From Macondimonas sp035325645 (GTDB lineage: Bacteria > Pseudomonadota > Gammaproteobacteria > UBA5335), in contig DAOKZK010000076.1 in assembly GCA_035325645.1 (NCBI GenBank), positions 1-6,733 of the forward strand: a stretch of 6,733 nt of DNA. The letters run 5' to 3'. The notes under the pieces are model-generated. The model searched no databases. It was not told where the DNA came from and saw nothing but the letters and a program-made list of their open reading frames with translations. This document shows positions 1 to 6,333 of the stretch, in pieces. A program made the translations under genes and the position numbers. Numbering within the stretch: the first letter of the stretch is position 1; each line of letters starts with the position of its first letter.

Positions 1-57
1 TAGAGCGTCCCCCTCCTAAGGGGAAGGTCACACGTTCGAATCGTGTTCGGGGCACCA
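1..57 (+). tRNA. tRNA-Arg(CCT), 3' part, cut by window edge
   Basis: This is the 3' three quarters of a tRNA; the acceptor 5' strand and most of the D arm lie outside the window. The D-stem 3' half is at 3-6. The anticodon stem TCCCC (8-12) pairs with GGGGA (20-24) around the loop CTCCTAA (13-19). U33 is at 14 and the anticodon CCT at 15-17, which reads the rare arginine codon AGG. The variable loop is 25-29. The T arm is ACACG (30-34), TTCGAAT (35-41), CGTGT (42-46). The acceptor 3' strand TCGGGGC is at 47-53, the discriminator A at 54, and CCA is encoded at 55-57. The stop codon of the convergent gene begins only 5 bases after CCA, and no terminator hairpin is visible for the tRNA, so its transcript probably runs into the antisense of that gene and is trimmed. 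Confidence 0.93.
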
Positions 58-62
58 ATATT

Positions 63-854
63 TCAGTCACGGGCCGGACCCAGCATGCGTGCCAGGAAGG
101 CGAGCGTATCCTGCCAGGCTCGTTCGGCGATTCTGGCATCAAATGCAACGCCCGGCATGCCGTGACGGTCGGCTTGCGGGTTGCTGAAACCGTGCATGGC
201 GCCGCCGAAGGTGATCATCGTCCACTCGGCGCCGCTGCGTTCCATCCCGTCCTGAAAGGCCGCGATCTCTTCGCGTGTCACGTAGGGATCGGCGGCGCCC
301 GTGAGGACCAAGACCGCCGAGCGGATGTGCTGATCGGTTTCCCGGGGAGCGGTCAGGCCACCGTGGACGGATACCACACCACGCACGGGCGCACCGCTAT
401 AGGCCAGTTCGAGCGCCGTCGTGCCGCCAAAACAGTAGCCGACCGCCCCGATCCGCGTCGGATCGACGTTCGGCTGTTTCATCAAGGCCTCAAGCGCCCC
501 CTCGGCGCGGCTGCGAAACAAGTCTTTGCTCCGCACGACGCCAGCCAAAGTGCCGGCCTCGGCGCCGTCGTGGGTTTGGACGCCGCGACCGTACATGTCC
601 GCTGCCAGCACGCGGTAGCCCTTCGCCGCCAAGGCATCGGCCTGACGCTTGGCGAACTCATTGAGCCCCCACCACTCGTGAAACACCAGTACGCCTGGAC
701 GAGGTCCCGTGAGGCGATCATCGTAGGCGAAATAGCCGATCATCGTCTCGCCATCGACGGTGTAGGACAGTTCCTGCGTCACGATGGCCGAATGAGCCGG
801 GCCTGCGATGAGCAAGAGGAGTGCCGATCTGAGGATGAAGCGGAGGGTAGTCAT
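63..854 (-). CDS. Dienelactone hydrolase family protein, exported
   Basis: An alpha/beta hydrolase of the dienelactone hydrolase (carboxymethylenebutenolidase) family, 263 aa. Residues 1-22 form a signal peptide: a basic start, a hydrophobic run ALLLLIAG and a cleavage motif AHS-A, so the enzyme probably acts in the periplasm. The family motif HEWWG is at 59-63, with E60 being the glutamate that positions the catalytic cysteine. The nucleophile elbow GYCFGG is at 139-144 (C141), the acid is D189 in GAADPY, and the catalytic histidine is H221 in MHGFSNP. All triad residues are present. The ATG start has AGGAG (862-866) 7 bases upstream. Family members hydrolyse small lactones or esters, but the substrate cannot be read from sequence and no catechol-pathway gene lies nearby. 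The gene stands alone, about 290 bases from the next gene and convergent with the tRNA. Confidence 0.9.
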   Translation of the reverse strand: MTTLRFILRSALLLLIAGPAHSAIVTQELSYTVDGETMIGYFAYDDRLTGPRPGVLVFHEWWGLNEFAKRQADALAAKGYRVLAADMYGRGVQTHDGAEAGTLAGVVRSKDLFRSRAEGALEALMKQPNVDPTRIGAVGYCFGGTTALELAYSGAPVRGVVSVHGGLTAPRETDQHIRSAVLVLTGAADPYVTREEIAAFQDGMERSGAEWTMITFGGAMHGFSNPQADRHGMPGVAFDARIAERAWQDTLAFLARMLGPARD

Positions 855-926
855 ACGGAGGCTCCTGGGTCGGTGCTGGCCGTAAGTGGATGATACCGTA
901 TGAGCGCCACACGGGGCGTCGACTTG

Positions 927-954
927 AAAGCCACTTCAGCAGGGAAGTGGCTTT
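927..954. terminator. Perfect 11-bp hairpin, possible bidirectional terminator
   Basis: AAAGCCACTTC (927-937) and GAAGTGGCTTT (944-954) are exact reverse complements around a 6-base loop AGCAGG. The stem ends in TTT on both strands, as bidirectional terminators often do, but no longer T run follows on either side. It lies about 190 bases past the stop of the glycosyltransferase and about 70 bases upstream of the hydrolase start, so it could separate those two - strand transcripts. The weak T tail keeps confidence moderate. Confidence 0.4.
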
Positions 955-1143
955 GCCGGATCGGGGTCCCGTGGTGATGCGGAACCGGAGCCATTGCTGG
1001 TGGCGATGCAGCGCATCGACCCTCGTCATCGTTACCTCGAAACGCGGCTGCGAAGAGGCATGGGTGGACCTGATCTACGGACGCGACGTCGTACCGGCGC
1101 TTTTTCGAAGGGCTTGCCGCGAGGCCCAGCCCAGCGCGAACGC

Positions 1144-2385
1144 TCAGGCGGTCTTGCGTAGCTCCGGGTGAGCATTTCCGTGAACGAAACGCAGGACTTC
1201 ATCCGCCGCGCGGAGATGACCCCCCAAACCGCGAATGTCGCGACTGAGCCGATCGGCGTTCTCCTTGTATCGTGCGTCTGCAAGGATGGTCTGCACCGCG
1301 CTGCGGAGTGTCTCGGGGGTCAGTTTGCTGCTTTTCAGCATCAAGCCCGCACCCTGCCGGCAGATGCGGCGCGCGTTGAAGGCCTGCTCGAACTGCTGCG
1401 GGACCATGACCAGGGGCACGCCGAAATAGGTGCTCTCGTTGATGCTGTTCATCCCGCCGTGGCTGACGAAGACCTGGGCACGCTTGAGCACCTCCAGTTG
1501 CGGTACCCGGTTGCGCACAAGAAAGTTCGCGGGGAGACGCCCCAAGGACGAAATATCCACGTGTTTTCCGACGGACATGATGACTTTGCAGGGCATGTCG
1601 CCGAATGCCTCGAGACAATTCCGGTAGAACTCGTGCTTCAGGTTGTTTACGGTCCCAAGGGAGACGTAAACGAGTGGATGAGTACTTCCCCAGCCGGCCG
1701 GAAATTCCATCGGCGGATCGCGAGCTTCGGGAATCGAGGCGCCGACAAGCTTGAAGTGCGATTTCAGCAGCTTGGGCATGGGCTGGGAGGCGCTCCCCAG
1801 GAAGACGATGTTCAAGTCACCCTCGTTGAGGAACAGGTCGAAGCCGTGATGGATGATGTTTCGATATTTCAATCCGACGGCGCTGAGCAGGTCGATCAGG
1901 CGGCGGCGGGCCTCCAGCACCCGCGGCGACATTGCGAGGACATCGATGATGACCTTCCCTAACAAGACAGGATCGCTCATGAGCAGCACGGGCGAGCTGA
2001 CGATGGTCGTCACGAGGCAAATTCCGGGAATGCCCAGCCTTTGGGCGAGATATTTCCCGAACATGCAGCAGGAATCGTAGAGAATGTAATCAGGCTTGTC
2101 CTTTTCCATCGCCTCGACCAGTCCGGTCAGCGCGCACTCGGCGTGATCGATCATCATGAATGCCGCTGTGCCTAGATCCTTGGCCATAGCCGCACTGTGC
2201 TGGTACTCGAAGAAGGGTCTGTAGGTCCGGAATGTTGCCCCTAGCGACTCGAACTGCTGACGGCTGTCCTCCCCAGCGTAATAGATGACGCGTTCGCCCC
2301 GTCTCAGGAGTTCGGACACCAGACCAACCGTAGGATTGATGTGCCCGGCCGCACCCGGCAGGTTGAATACGACTGCAGTGGTCAC
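1144..2385 (-). CDS. Macrolide-type family 1 glycosyltransferase (MGT/UGT, GT-B fold)
   Basis: A GT-B glycosyltransferase of the UDP-glucuronosyl/glucosyl transferase superfamily, closest in style to the MGT (macrolide, YjiC-like) group, 413 aa. The N-terminal acceptor domain has GHINP with the likely catalytic base H15 and a candidate partner D104 in LYDSC. The C-terminal nucleotide-sugar domain has VYVSLGT (239-245), then VFVSHGGMNS (305-314; H309-G310-G311), E317, and PQQFEQ (329-334), whose final EQ is the usual sugar-contacting pair. These proteins move a sugar from a nucleotide donor to a small lipophilic acceptor; donor and acceptor here are unknown. Start choice: a TTG lies at 2391-2389, only 2 bases from the strong AGGAGG (2399-2394), while GTG at 2385-2383 is 8 bases away, so I chose GTG. 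The gene is solitary, with no sugar-nucleotide or polyketide genes nearby, so a role in modifying or detoxifying a small molecule is inference. Confidence 0.87.
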   Translation of the reverse strand: MTTAVVFNLPGAAGHINPTVGLVSELLRRGERVIYYAGEDSRQQFESLGATFRTYRPFFEYQHSAAMAKDLGTAAFMMIDHAECALTGLVEAMEKDKPDYILYDSCCMFGKYLAQRLGIPGICLVTTIVSSPVLLMSDPVLLGKVIIDVLAMSPRVLEARRRLIDLLSAVGLKYRNIIHHGFDLFLNEGDLNIVFLGSASQPMPKLLKSHFKLVGASIPEARDPPMEFPAGWGSTHPLVYVSLGTVNNLKHEFYRNCLEAFGDMPCKVIMSVGKHVDISSLGRLPANFLVRNRVPQLEVLKRAQVFVSHGGMNSINESTYFGVPLVMVPQQFEQAFNARRICRQGAGLMLKSSKLTPETLRSAVQTILADARYKENADRLSRDIRGLGGHLRAADEVLRFVHGNAHPELRKTA

Positions 2386-2393
2386 GGGCAAGC

Positions 2394-2399
2394 CCTCCT
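2394..2399 (-). promoter_or_regulatory. Strong ribosome binding site that decides the glycosyltransferase start
   Basis: The - strand reads AGGAGG here, a full anti-16S match. It is 8 bases from the GTG at 2385-2383, an ideal spacing, but only 2 bases from the upstream in-frame TTG at 2391-2389. This supports a 413-residue product over a 415-residue one. Confidence 0.7.
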
Positions 2400-3088
2400 C
2401 TCTTGAGAATGTGGCATATCAGTGTTCGGCATCTGCCTCGGTGATCGGCAACTCAGGGCAGTTCTGTATAGGCAGCGACGACCGCCGATATTGGACCATA
2501 GCAGTGATGCCCGGAGCCTGCATCTGTCAGGGATGGGCGACAGTCGCCACGACGACATCCGCCGGTGATGACCGAGCTTTCAACCCGGATGTCTCGACGC
2601 ACGGGCGGGCACAAGTCGGTGTTGAATGGCTGCTGTTTTTCAGGCATTCGGCGCTGGCCGTCAAGTCGCCGAGCCCGGGCGCTGTGCCGGTAACGAGAGC
2701 CGCATCGGGCCGCAAAACTCGCCCGTCTTGATTATAGGCAGCCGGCGCTCCTGTACCCGTTCGCCCCAGACGGTGGCCCGGACATCATCGCCGCCATGAC
2801 GCCAGCGCCCAGGACCATCGCCTCGCGGGCGTCCAGCGGGAAAGACAGGACTGAGTTTGCCGAATACCGCCACAGATGAACTCGCGCCCTGACAGGACTG
2901 CGCCGCGATCGCGGCTGATGTCCACGACTTCTTCATGAAACCTCCCGGCCGGGAAAAGATGCCAGAAAGTTCTACTGATCGGCTGGCTGCCGACTGGGGG
3001 AGCGCACGCAGGCGGGGATCCGGCGCAACGCCGGCGGGCGTCTTCGTACGCTCCCTCAGGAATGCCATCGCATTGACTGCCGCATCAA
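2400..3088. other. About 690 bases with no recognisable gene
   Basis: No open frame here matches a family I know. The best candidate is a 91-codon frame on the - strand (2936 down to 2661). It has GGGAGG 4 bases before its ATG and begins MKKSWTSAAIAAQSC, a plausible export-like start. After about 30 codons its third-position GC preference weakens, while a different - strand frame (about 2840 to 2735, containing DAREAMVLGAGVMAAMMSG) becomes strongly GC3-rich up to a TAA. That pattern fits a decayed or frameshifted small gene, but I cannot name it. Further toward the glycosyltransferase, - strand frames stay short. The inverted repeat at 2998-3055 is described separately. The rest may be the leader and promoter of the glycosyltransferase. 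Confidence 0.5.
2998..3055. repeat. Nested imperfect inverted repeat downstream of the terC-family gene
   Basis: The outer arms GGGAGCGCACG (2998-3008) and CGTACGCTCCC (3045-3055) pair over 11 positions with a single mismatch. Inside them a second perfect 6-bp hairpin, CCGGCG (3020-3025) and CGCCGG (3029-3034), closes on the loop CAA. The whole 58-base unit can fold as a long stem topped by a tight GC hairpin. It begins 33 bases past the stop of the TerC-family gene on the - strand. It has no T tail, so it is not a classical intrinsic terminator; it could instead stabilise the mRNA 3' end or be a dispersed palindromic repeat. Confidence 0.55.
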
Positions 3089-3874
3089 TTACTTGGGTCC
3101 GGAAGAGTCTTGGTGATGAGGGTCACGGTAGGGTCGTCGCAGCTCGACGGGCGGGACGGCGCGCGCGCCCTTGATGCGGATGTTGATCATCTCCACGAAC
3201 ACCGAGAACGCCATGGCGAAGTACACATAGCCTTTGGGCACATGGAACGACAGCCCTTCGGCCACGAGTACCATGCCGATCATGATCAGGAAGCTCAACG
3301 CAAGAATCTTGACCGACGGATGTTGATCGATGAAGTTGCTGACCGGGTTCACGGCGACCATCATGAACAGCACGGCGACGACGACCGCAATCACCATCAC
3401 CGGGATGTGGTTGGCCATACCGACAGCCGTGATCACCGAATCAAGCGAGAAGATGATGTCCATGATCCCGATTTGCAGGATTACGGCCATGAACCCCCCC
3501 ATGGCTTTCGCATCCCTCTCGCCTTCCTCGCCTTCCAGCTTGTCATAGATTTCGAGCGTGGCCTTGACCAGCAGAAACAACCCGCCGGCGAGCAGGATCA
3601 TGTCGCGGCCGGAAATCCTCATGCCCATGACGGAGATCAAGGGTTTGGTCAAGCGCGCCATCCAGGCCAAGGACAACAACAGCAGAATGCGCGTGACCAT
3701 CGCGACTGCCAGCCCCAACTGACGCGCGCGGGGCCGTTGATTCGGCGGCAGCCGGTCGGAAAGGATGGAAATGAAGACGATGTTGTCGATCCCGAGCACG
3801 ATTTCCAGCAAGATCAGTGTGAACAGGGCGATCCATGCCTCAGGATTGTTGACCCACGTCAGCCACTCAGCCAT
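3089..3874 (-). CDS. TerC family integral membrane protein (short form)
   Basis: A polytopic inner-membrane protein of the TerC family, 261 aa, with about seven hydrophobic segments (roughly 12-34, 53-73, 91-108, 126-150, 157-176, 188-208, 216-234). The acidic membrane signatures are intact: LEIVLGIDNIVF (23-34, with E24 and D30), MDIIFSLDSV (138-147, with D139 and D145), and VAEG (204-207, E206), followed by PKGYVYFAMAFS (213-224). Studied members (E. coli Alx, Bacillus MeeF/MeeY) export manganese or load it onto secreted proteins, so metal transport is the best guess; the tellurite name is historical. A charged acidic loop (KLEGEEGERDAK, 112-123) splits the two halves, and a basic tail of about 25 residues ends the protein. 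No CBS or CorC domains are attached. The ATG has a weak GGAAG upstream. The gene is divergent from the oxidase gene, with 148 bases between the two starts. Confidence 0.92.
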   Translation of the reverse strand: MAEWLTWVNNPEAWIALFTLILLEIVLGIDNIVFISILSDRLPPNQRPRARQLGLAVAMVTRILLLLSLAWMARLTKPLISVMGMRISGRDMILLAGGLFLLVKATLEIYDKLEGEEGERDAKAMGGFMAVILQIGIMDIIFSLDSVITAVGMANHIPVMVIAVVVAVLFMMVAVNPVSNFIDQHPSVKILALSFLIMIGMVLVAEGLSFHVPKGYVYFAMAFSVFVEMINIRIKGARAVPPVELRRPYRDPHHQDSSGPK

Positions 3875-4022
3875 AACTCGCTTCCGTTGTTGAGGAGATC
3901 GCCGTGCCGCGCTCTGCGGTCACTTGCTGCGTTGAATTGTCGCCGGTGCGCTCGGAGCCGAAGCGCCGTAGCCTGTTTCATGGCACGGTATTGCCCGAGC
4001 CCCCGCTGCGCCTGCTCATCTC

Positions 4023-5099
4023 ATGTCCCCCCTGAGGCGTTCGACCGCCGGGTGTATCGACACCCTCATCGTCGGGCGTGGACTCGCCGGCACCTTGTTG
4101 GCGTTCGAGCTTGCGCGTGCAGGGCAGCGGGTCATGATCGCCGATCGACACAGCCCGGCTGCGGCGTCGCGCGCAACCGGCGGCTTGATGAACCCCCTGA
4201 CGGGTCCGCGGCTGTCACCCTTGCCCGACCTCGTGCGGCGCTGCAGCGCCGCGCGTGCGTATTATGAGCGATTGAGCCGCCAACTGTGTCATCCGCTCGT
4301 GACGCCCCTGCCCATCTGGCGGATATGCAGAGACGCACAGGAGCGTGATCGAGCCATCCAAGGCGCACATCCCTGTCGCGGGGACTGGCGCGATGAGGTT
4401 CCCGTCAAGGGGCTCAATGCACCGTTCGGCGCTTTTCCTGTGCATCATGGCTGGCGGCTGGATGTGTCTGCGCTCTGCAGCATCGTCGGGCGTCACAACG
4501 GCCCCGCAGTCCATGTCGGTTCGGCGTCCTTTGATTGGGGCGAGAAACGCTCACCCTTGGCGCCGCCCCGCTGGCGGGGACACGCCGTGGGAGCCATCGT
4601 CTCGTGCGAGGGGGTCGAGGTGCTCCGGAATCCGTTCTGGCGGGATCTTCCGCTCTTGCCGGATGGGGGGGAAAGTTTGTTGATACGCCTCGATGTCGAT
4701 CTGCAGGGAGCGATCAGCGCAGGGATCACGCTCGTCCCCGTTGGGGGGGATCGATATTGGCTGGGAGCGACTCACCAGCCGGGACAGATTTCCGCAGGTC
4801 CGACCGGCGCCGGGCGGACCGCGTTGCTGCAGTCTCTGACTTTGCTGCTTGACAAGCCTTGGGACGTCAGGGTGGTTCGGCAGCGGGCAGGCACCCGTGT
4901 GGCACCTCCGGATCGTGAGCCGGTCGTGGGTCGCCATCCGCGCTGGCCATGGCTGTGGATCTTCAACGGGCTGGGCAGTCGGGGCATCTTGCGTGCACCG
5001 GAGGCTGCCGAGCAGCTCGCCGCCCACATGACACGCGGTACGCCGCTGTCCGCGCACTTGGATGTCGCGCGCTATGGACACCGATTCGATGCGCCCTGA
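4023..5099 (+). CDS. FAD-dependent oxidoreductase resembling the MnmC oxidase domain (MnmL-like)
   Basis: A DAO-superfamily flavoprotein, 358 aa. The FAD-binding Rossmann motif is VGRGLAG (17-23), with the strand-2 end at ADRH (40-43), and a GGLMNPLTG segment at 53-61 like the glycine-oxidase and MnmC families. Near the C terminus AGTRVAPPDREPVVG (289-303) matches the G-x-R...D-x-x-P-x-x-G signature, and NGLGSRGILRAPEAAEQLA (315-333) matches the GLGSRG...AP...E-LA end of the MnmC oxidase domain. By family, the reaction would be FAD-dependent removal of the carboxymethyl group from cmnm5(s2)U34 in tRNA to give nm5(s2)U. A general amine oxidase on another substrate remains possible. The ATG is the only usable start after an in-frame stop at 3969-3971, and no clear ribosome site precedes it. 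The 3' end overlaps the next gene by 38 bases, suggesting translational coupling. Confidence 0.85.
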   Translation: MSPLRRSTAGCIDTLIVGRGLAGTLLAFELARAGQRVMIADRHSPAAASRATGGLMNPLTGPRLSPLPDLVRRCSAARAYYERLSRQLCHPLVTPLPIWRICRDAQERDRAIQGAHPCRGDWRDEVPVKGLNAPFGAFPVHHGWRLDVSALCSIVGRHNGPAVHVGSASFDWGEKRSPLAPPRWRGHAVGAIVSCEGVEVLRNPFWRDLPLLPDGGESLLIRLDVDLQGAISAGITLVPVGGDRYWLGATHQPGQISAGPTGAGRTALLQSLTLLLDKPWDVRVVRQRAGTRVAPPDREPVVGRHPRWPWLWIFNGLGSRGILRAPEAAEQLAAHMTRGTPLSAHLDVARYGHRFDAP

Positions 5100-5661
5100 A
5101 CCCCTCGTCCAGTCTGTCCATCGCGCCCTGGAGCGACACGTGCGGGCCGGTGACATCGTTCTGGATGCAACCTGCGGCAATGGCCATGACACGCTGTGCC
5201 TGGCGCGACAGGTCGGTGACACCGGAATCGTCCATGCCATCGACGTGCAGGCCGAAGGCATTGCCCAGACCCGCTTGCGCCTGCAATCCGCAGGATTCGG
5301 CGCGCGGGTGGCGTTGCACCGGGCCGATCACGCCGATCTGTCGCGTGTTCTGCCGGCGTCCTTGCGCGGGCGACTGCGGGTTGCCGTTTTCAATCTGGGT
5401 TATCGTCCGGGCTCCGACCGGCGCATCGTCACCCGATCCGAAACCACCCTGGCCGCCCTGCAGGCGTGTTGCGATTGGCTCGGCGGGGAGGGCGCGCTCA
5501 GCGTCATCGCCTATCCTGGGCACGCCGCCGGCGCCGAAGAAGCCGCGCGGATTGGGGAGTGGGCGAACGGTTGCGTGCGTCGGGGCTGGCGCGCAACCTG
5601 GACCTGTCCACCCGACGGTCGACGGCCTGCGCCACGCTGGCTGTGGCTCGTCCGTCGATGA
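5062..5661 (+). CDS. mnmM: MnmM/YtqB-type SAM-dependent tRNA methyltransferase
   Basis: A class I SAM methyltransferase of the former 'rRNA methylase' family (YtqB, now MnmM), 199 aa; family members are about 190 aa. Motif I is DATCGNGHDTLCLA (35-48), typical of this family, and the SAM ribose acid is D61 in HAIDVQ. The family-specific block FNLGYRPGSDRRIVTRSETT (110-129) and the late SVIAYPGHAAGAEEA block (147-161) both match YtqB closely. Bacillus MnmM methylates nm5(s2)U34 in tRNA to mnm5(s2)U. Coupling to the upstream MnmC-oxidase-like gene, which would supply exactly that substrate, supports the same role here. ATG codons at 5062, 5074 and 5089 are all in frame with no decisive ribosome site, so the overlap with the oxidase gene is 38, 26 or 11 bases. 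Confidence 0.85.
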   Translation: MSRAMDTDSMRPEPLVQSVHRALERHVRAGDIVLDATCGNGHDTLCLARQVGDTGIVHAIDVQAEGIAQTRLRLQSAGFGARVALHRADHADLSRVLPASLRGRLRVAVFNLGYRPGSDRRIVTRSETTLAALQACCDWLGGEGALSVIAYPGHAAGAEEAARIGEWANGCVRRGWRATWTCPPDGRRPAPRWLWLVRR

Positions 5662-5688
5662 CCCGATCGTCGACCCGATCGCGATCGG
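5660..5688. repeat. GACCCGATCG direct repeat with a 14-bp perfect palindrome
   Basis: GACCCGATCG occurs at 5660-5669 and again at 5672-5681, a 12-base period. The second copy runs into the perfect palindrome CCGATCGCGATCGG (5675-5688), which contains GCGATCGC. It sits in the 51-base gap between two convergent genes and overlaps the last two bases of the + strand stop codon. It could fold as a short hairpin from either transcript but has no T tail. Confidence 0.45.
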
Positions 5689-5712
5689 CAGACGAAGCGC
5701 GGTCGGCCTGAA

Positions 5713-6315
5713 TCAAACCTGGCGCTGCCAGACGAGGCAGCGGTTGTTGGCGGGCATCGGGACGTCATCGATGAGACGCAGGCCGATCGCGCGAGCGAGA
5801 GCATCGACGGCGGCGAGATCGCGGATGCCCATTCGCGCATCGCGCGCCTTGAGCCACTGATCGAACACGGCGTTGCTCTCGCTGGTGAAGTGGCCATCGA
5901 CGTTGAAGGGGCCGTAGATCACCACCCGCGCCTCATCCGTGAGGACACGCCCGAGCCCGGCGAAGCAGGCCACGACCTCGGGCCAAGACAGGATGTGCAG
6001 GGTGTTGGCACTGAACGCCGTGTCATAACGGTGGGTGGGCCAATCGCTGTCAACGGCCACATCGAGGGTGAGTGGCGGCAGCACGTTGGGCAGCCCCGCC
6101 TCGTCCAGCCAGGCGTGGATGCCCTCGTGCTGCTCCGCGCGATCCGAGGTCTGCCATGCGAGATGCGGCAATGCGGTACCGAAATAGACCGCATGCTGTC
6201 CCGTCCCGCTGCCGATTTCCAGCACGCGGTGCCGGTCCGCGAAATGCCGTTGCAGCACGCCGAGGATGGGGTCGCGGTTGCGTTCGCAAGCCGGCGTGTG
6301 GGGTTTTTCGCTCAT
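5713..6315 (-). CDS. DUF938 family SAM-dependent methyltransferase (METTL26-like)
   Basis: A class I methyltransferase-fold protein of the DUF938/UPF0585 family, 200 aa, the usual family length. It starts with the family hallmark PACERNRDPIL (8-18). The SAM motif VLEIGSGTGQHA is at 31-42, NTLHILSW at 104-111, the signature YGPFNVDGHFTSESN at 134-148, FDQWLKARDARMG at 151-163, and MPANNRCLVW at 187-196. The substrate is unknown for the family. I chose ATG 6315: family proteins begin just before the PACERN block, and the only upstream in-frame start, a TTG at 6348-6346, lies inside the terminal repeat of the inserted IS element. Only 18 bases separate this ATG from the IS end, so the native promoter is probably displaced; the nearest purine-rich run, GGCGG, abuts the start codon and makes a poor ribosome site. 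The gene converges with the methyltransferase gene on its left. Confidence 0.9.
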   Translation of the reverse strand: MSEKPHTPACERNRDPILGVLQRHFADRHRVLEIGSGTGQHAVYFGTALPHLAWQTSDRAEQHEGIHAWLDEAGLPNVLPPLTLDVAVDSDWPTHRYDTAFSANTLHILSWPEVVACFAGLGRVLTDEARVVIYGPFNVDGHFTSESNAVFDQWLKARDARMGIRDLAAVDALARAIGLRLIDDVPMPANNRCLVWQRQV

Positions 6316-6329
6316 CCGCCAAATATCGA

Positions 6330-6333
6330 CTAA
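6330..6333. other. CTAA target sequence at the IS5 left junction
   Basis: The four bases directly outside the element end read CTAA, matching the CTAR target preference known for IS5. The partner copy of the duplication would lie at the right end, outside the window. Confidence 0.6.

Noticed and set aside
2285..2731. A 148-codon + strand open frame
   Set aside because: It overlaps the glycosyltransferase start in antisense, has no ribosome site or recognisable motif, and its codon pattern is poor.
2731..2736. A perfect TATAAT on the - strand as promoter of the glycosyltransferase
   Set aside because: No -35-like sequence lies at 16-18 bases upstream and the implied leader would exceed 300 bases, so it is not called.
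3875..4022. A yybP-ykoY manganese riboswitch upstream of the TerC-family gene
   Set aside because: Such riboswitches often precede TerC-type genes, but I see neither the conserved GGGGAGUA-like segment nor the paired junctions in this 148-base spacer on the - strand.
3110..4267. A 385-codon + strand open frame
   Set aside because: It is antisense to the whole TerC-family gene and runs out of frame into the oxidase; the His/Gln/Asp-rich translation is typical of the antisense of a hydrophobic protein.
4551..5261. A 236-codon - strand open frame over the oxidase and methyltransferase
   Set aside because: Antisense shadow in GC-rich coding DNA with no motif; the + strand proteins here have clear family signatures.
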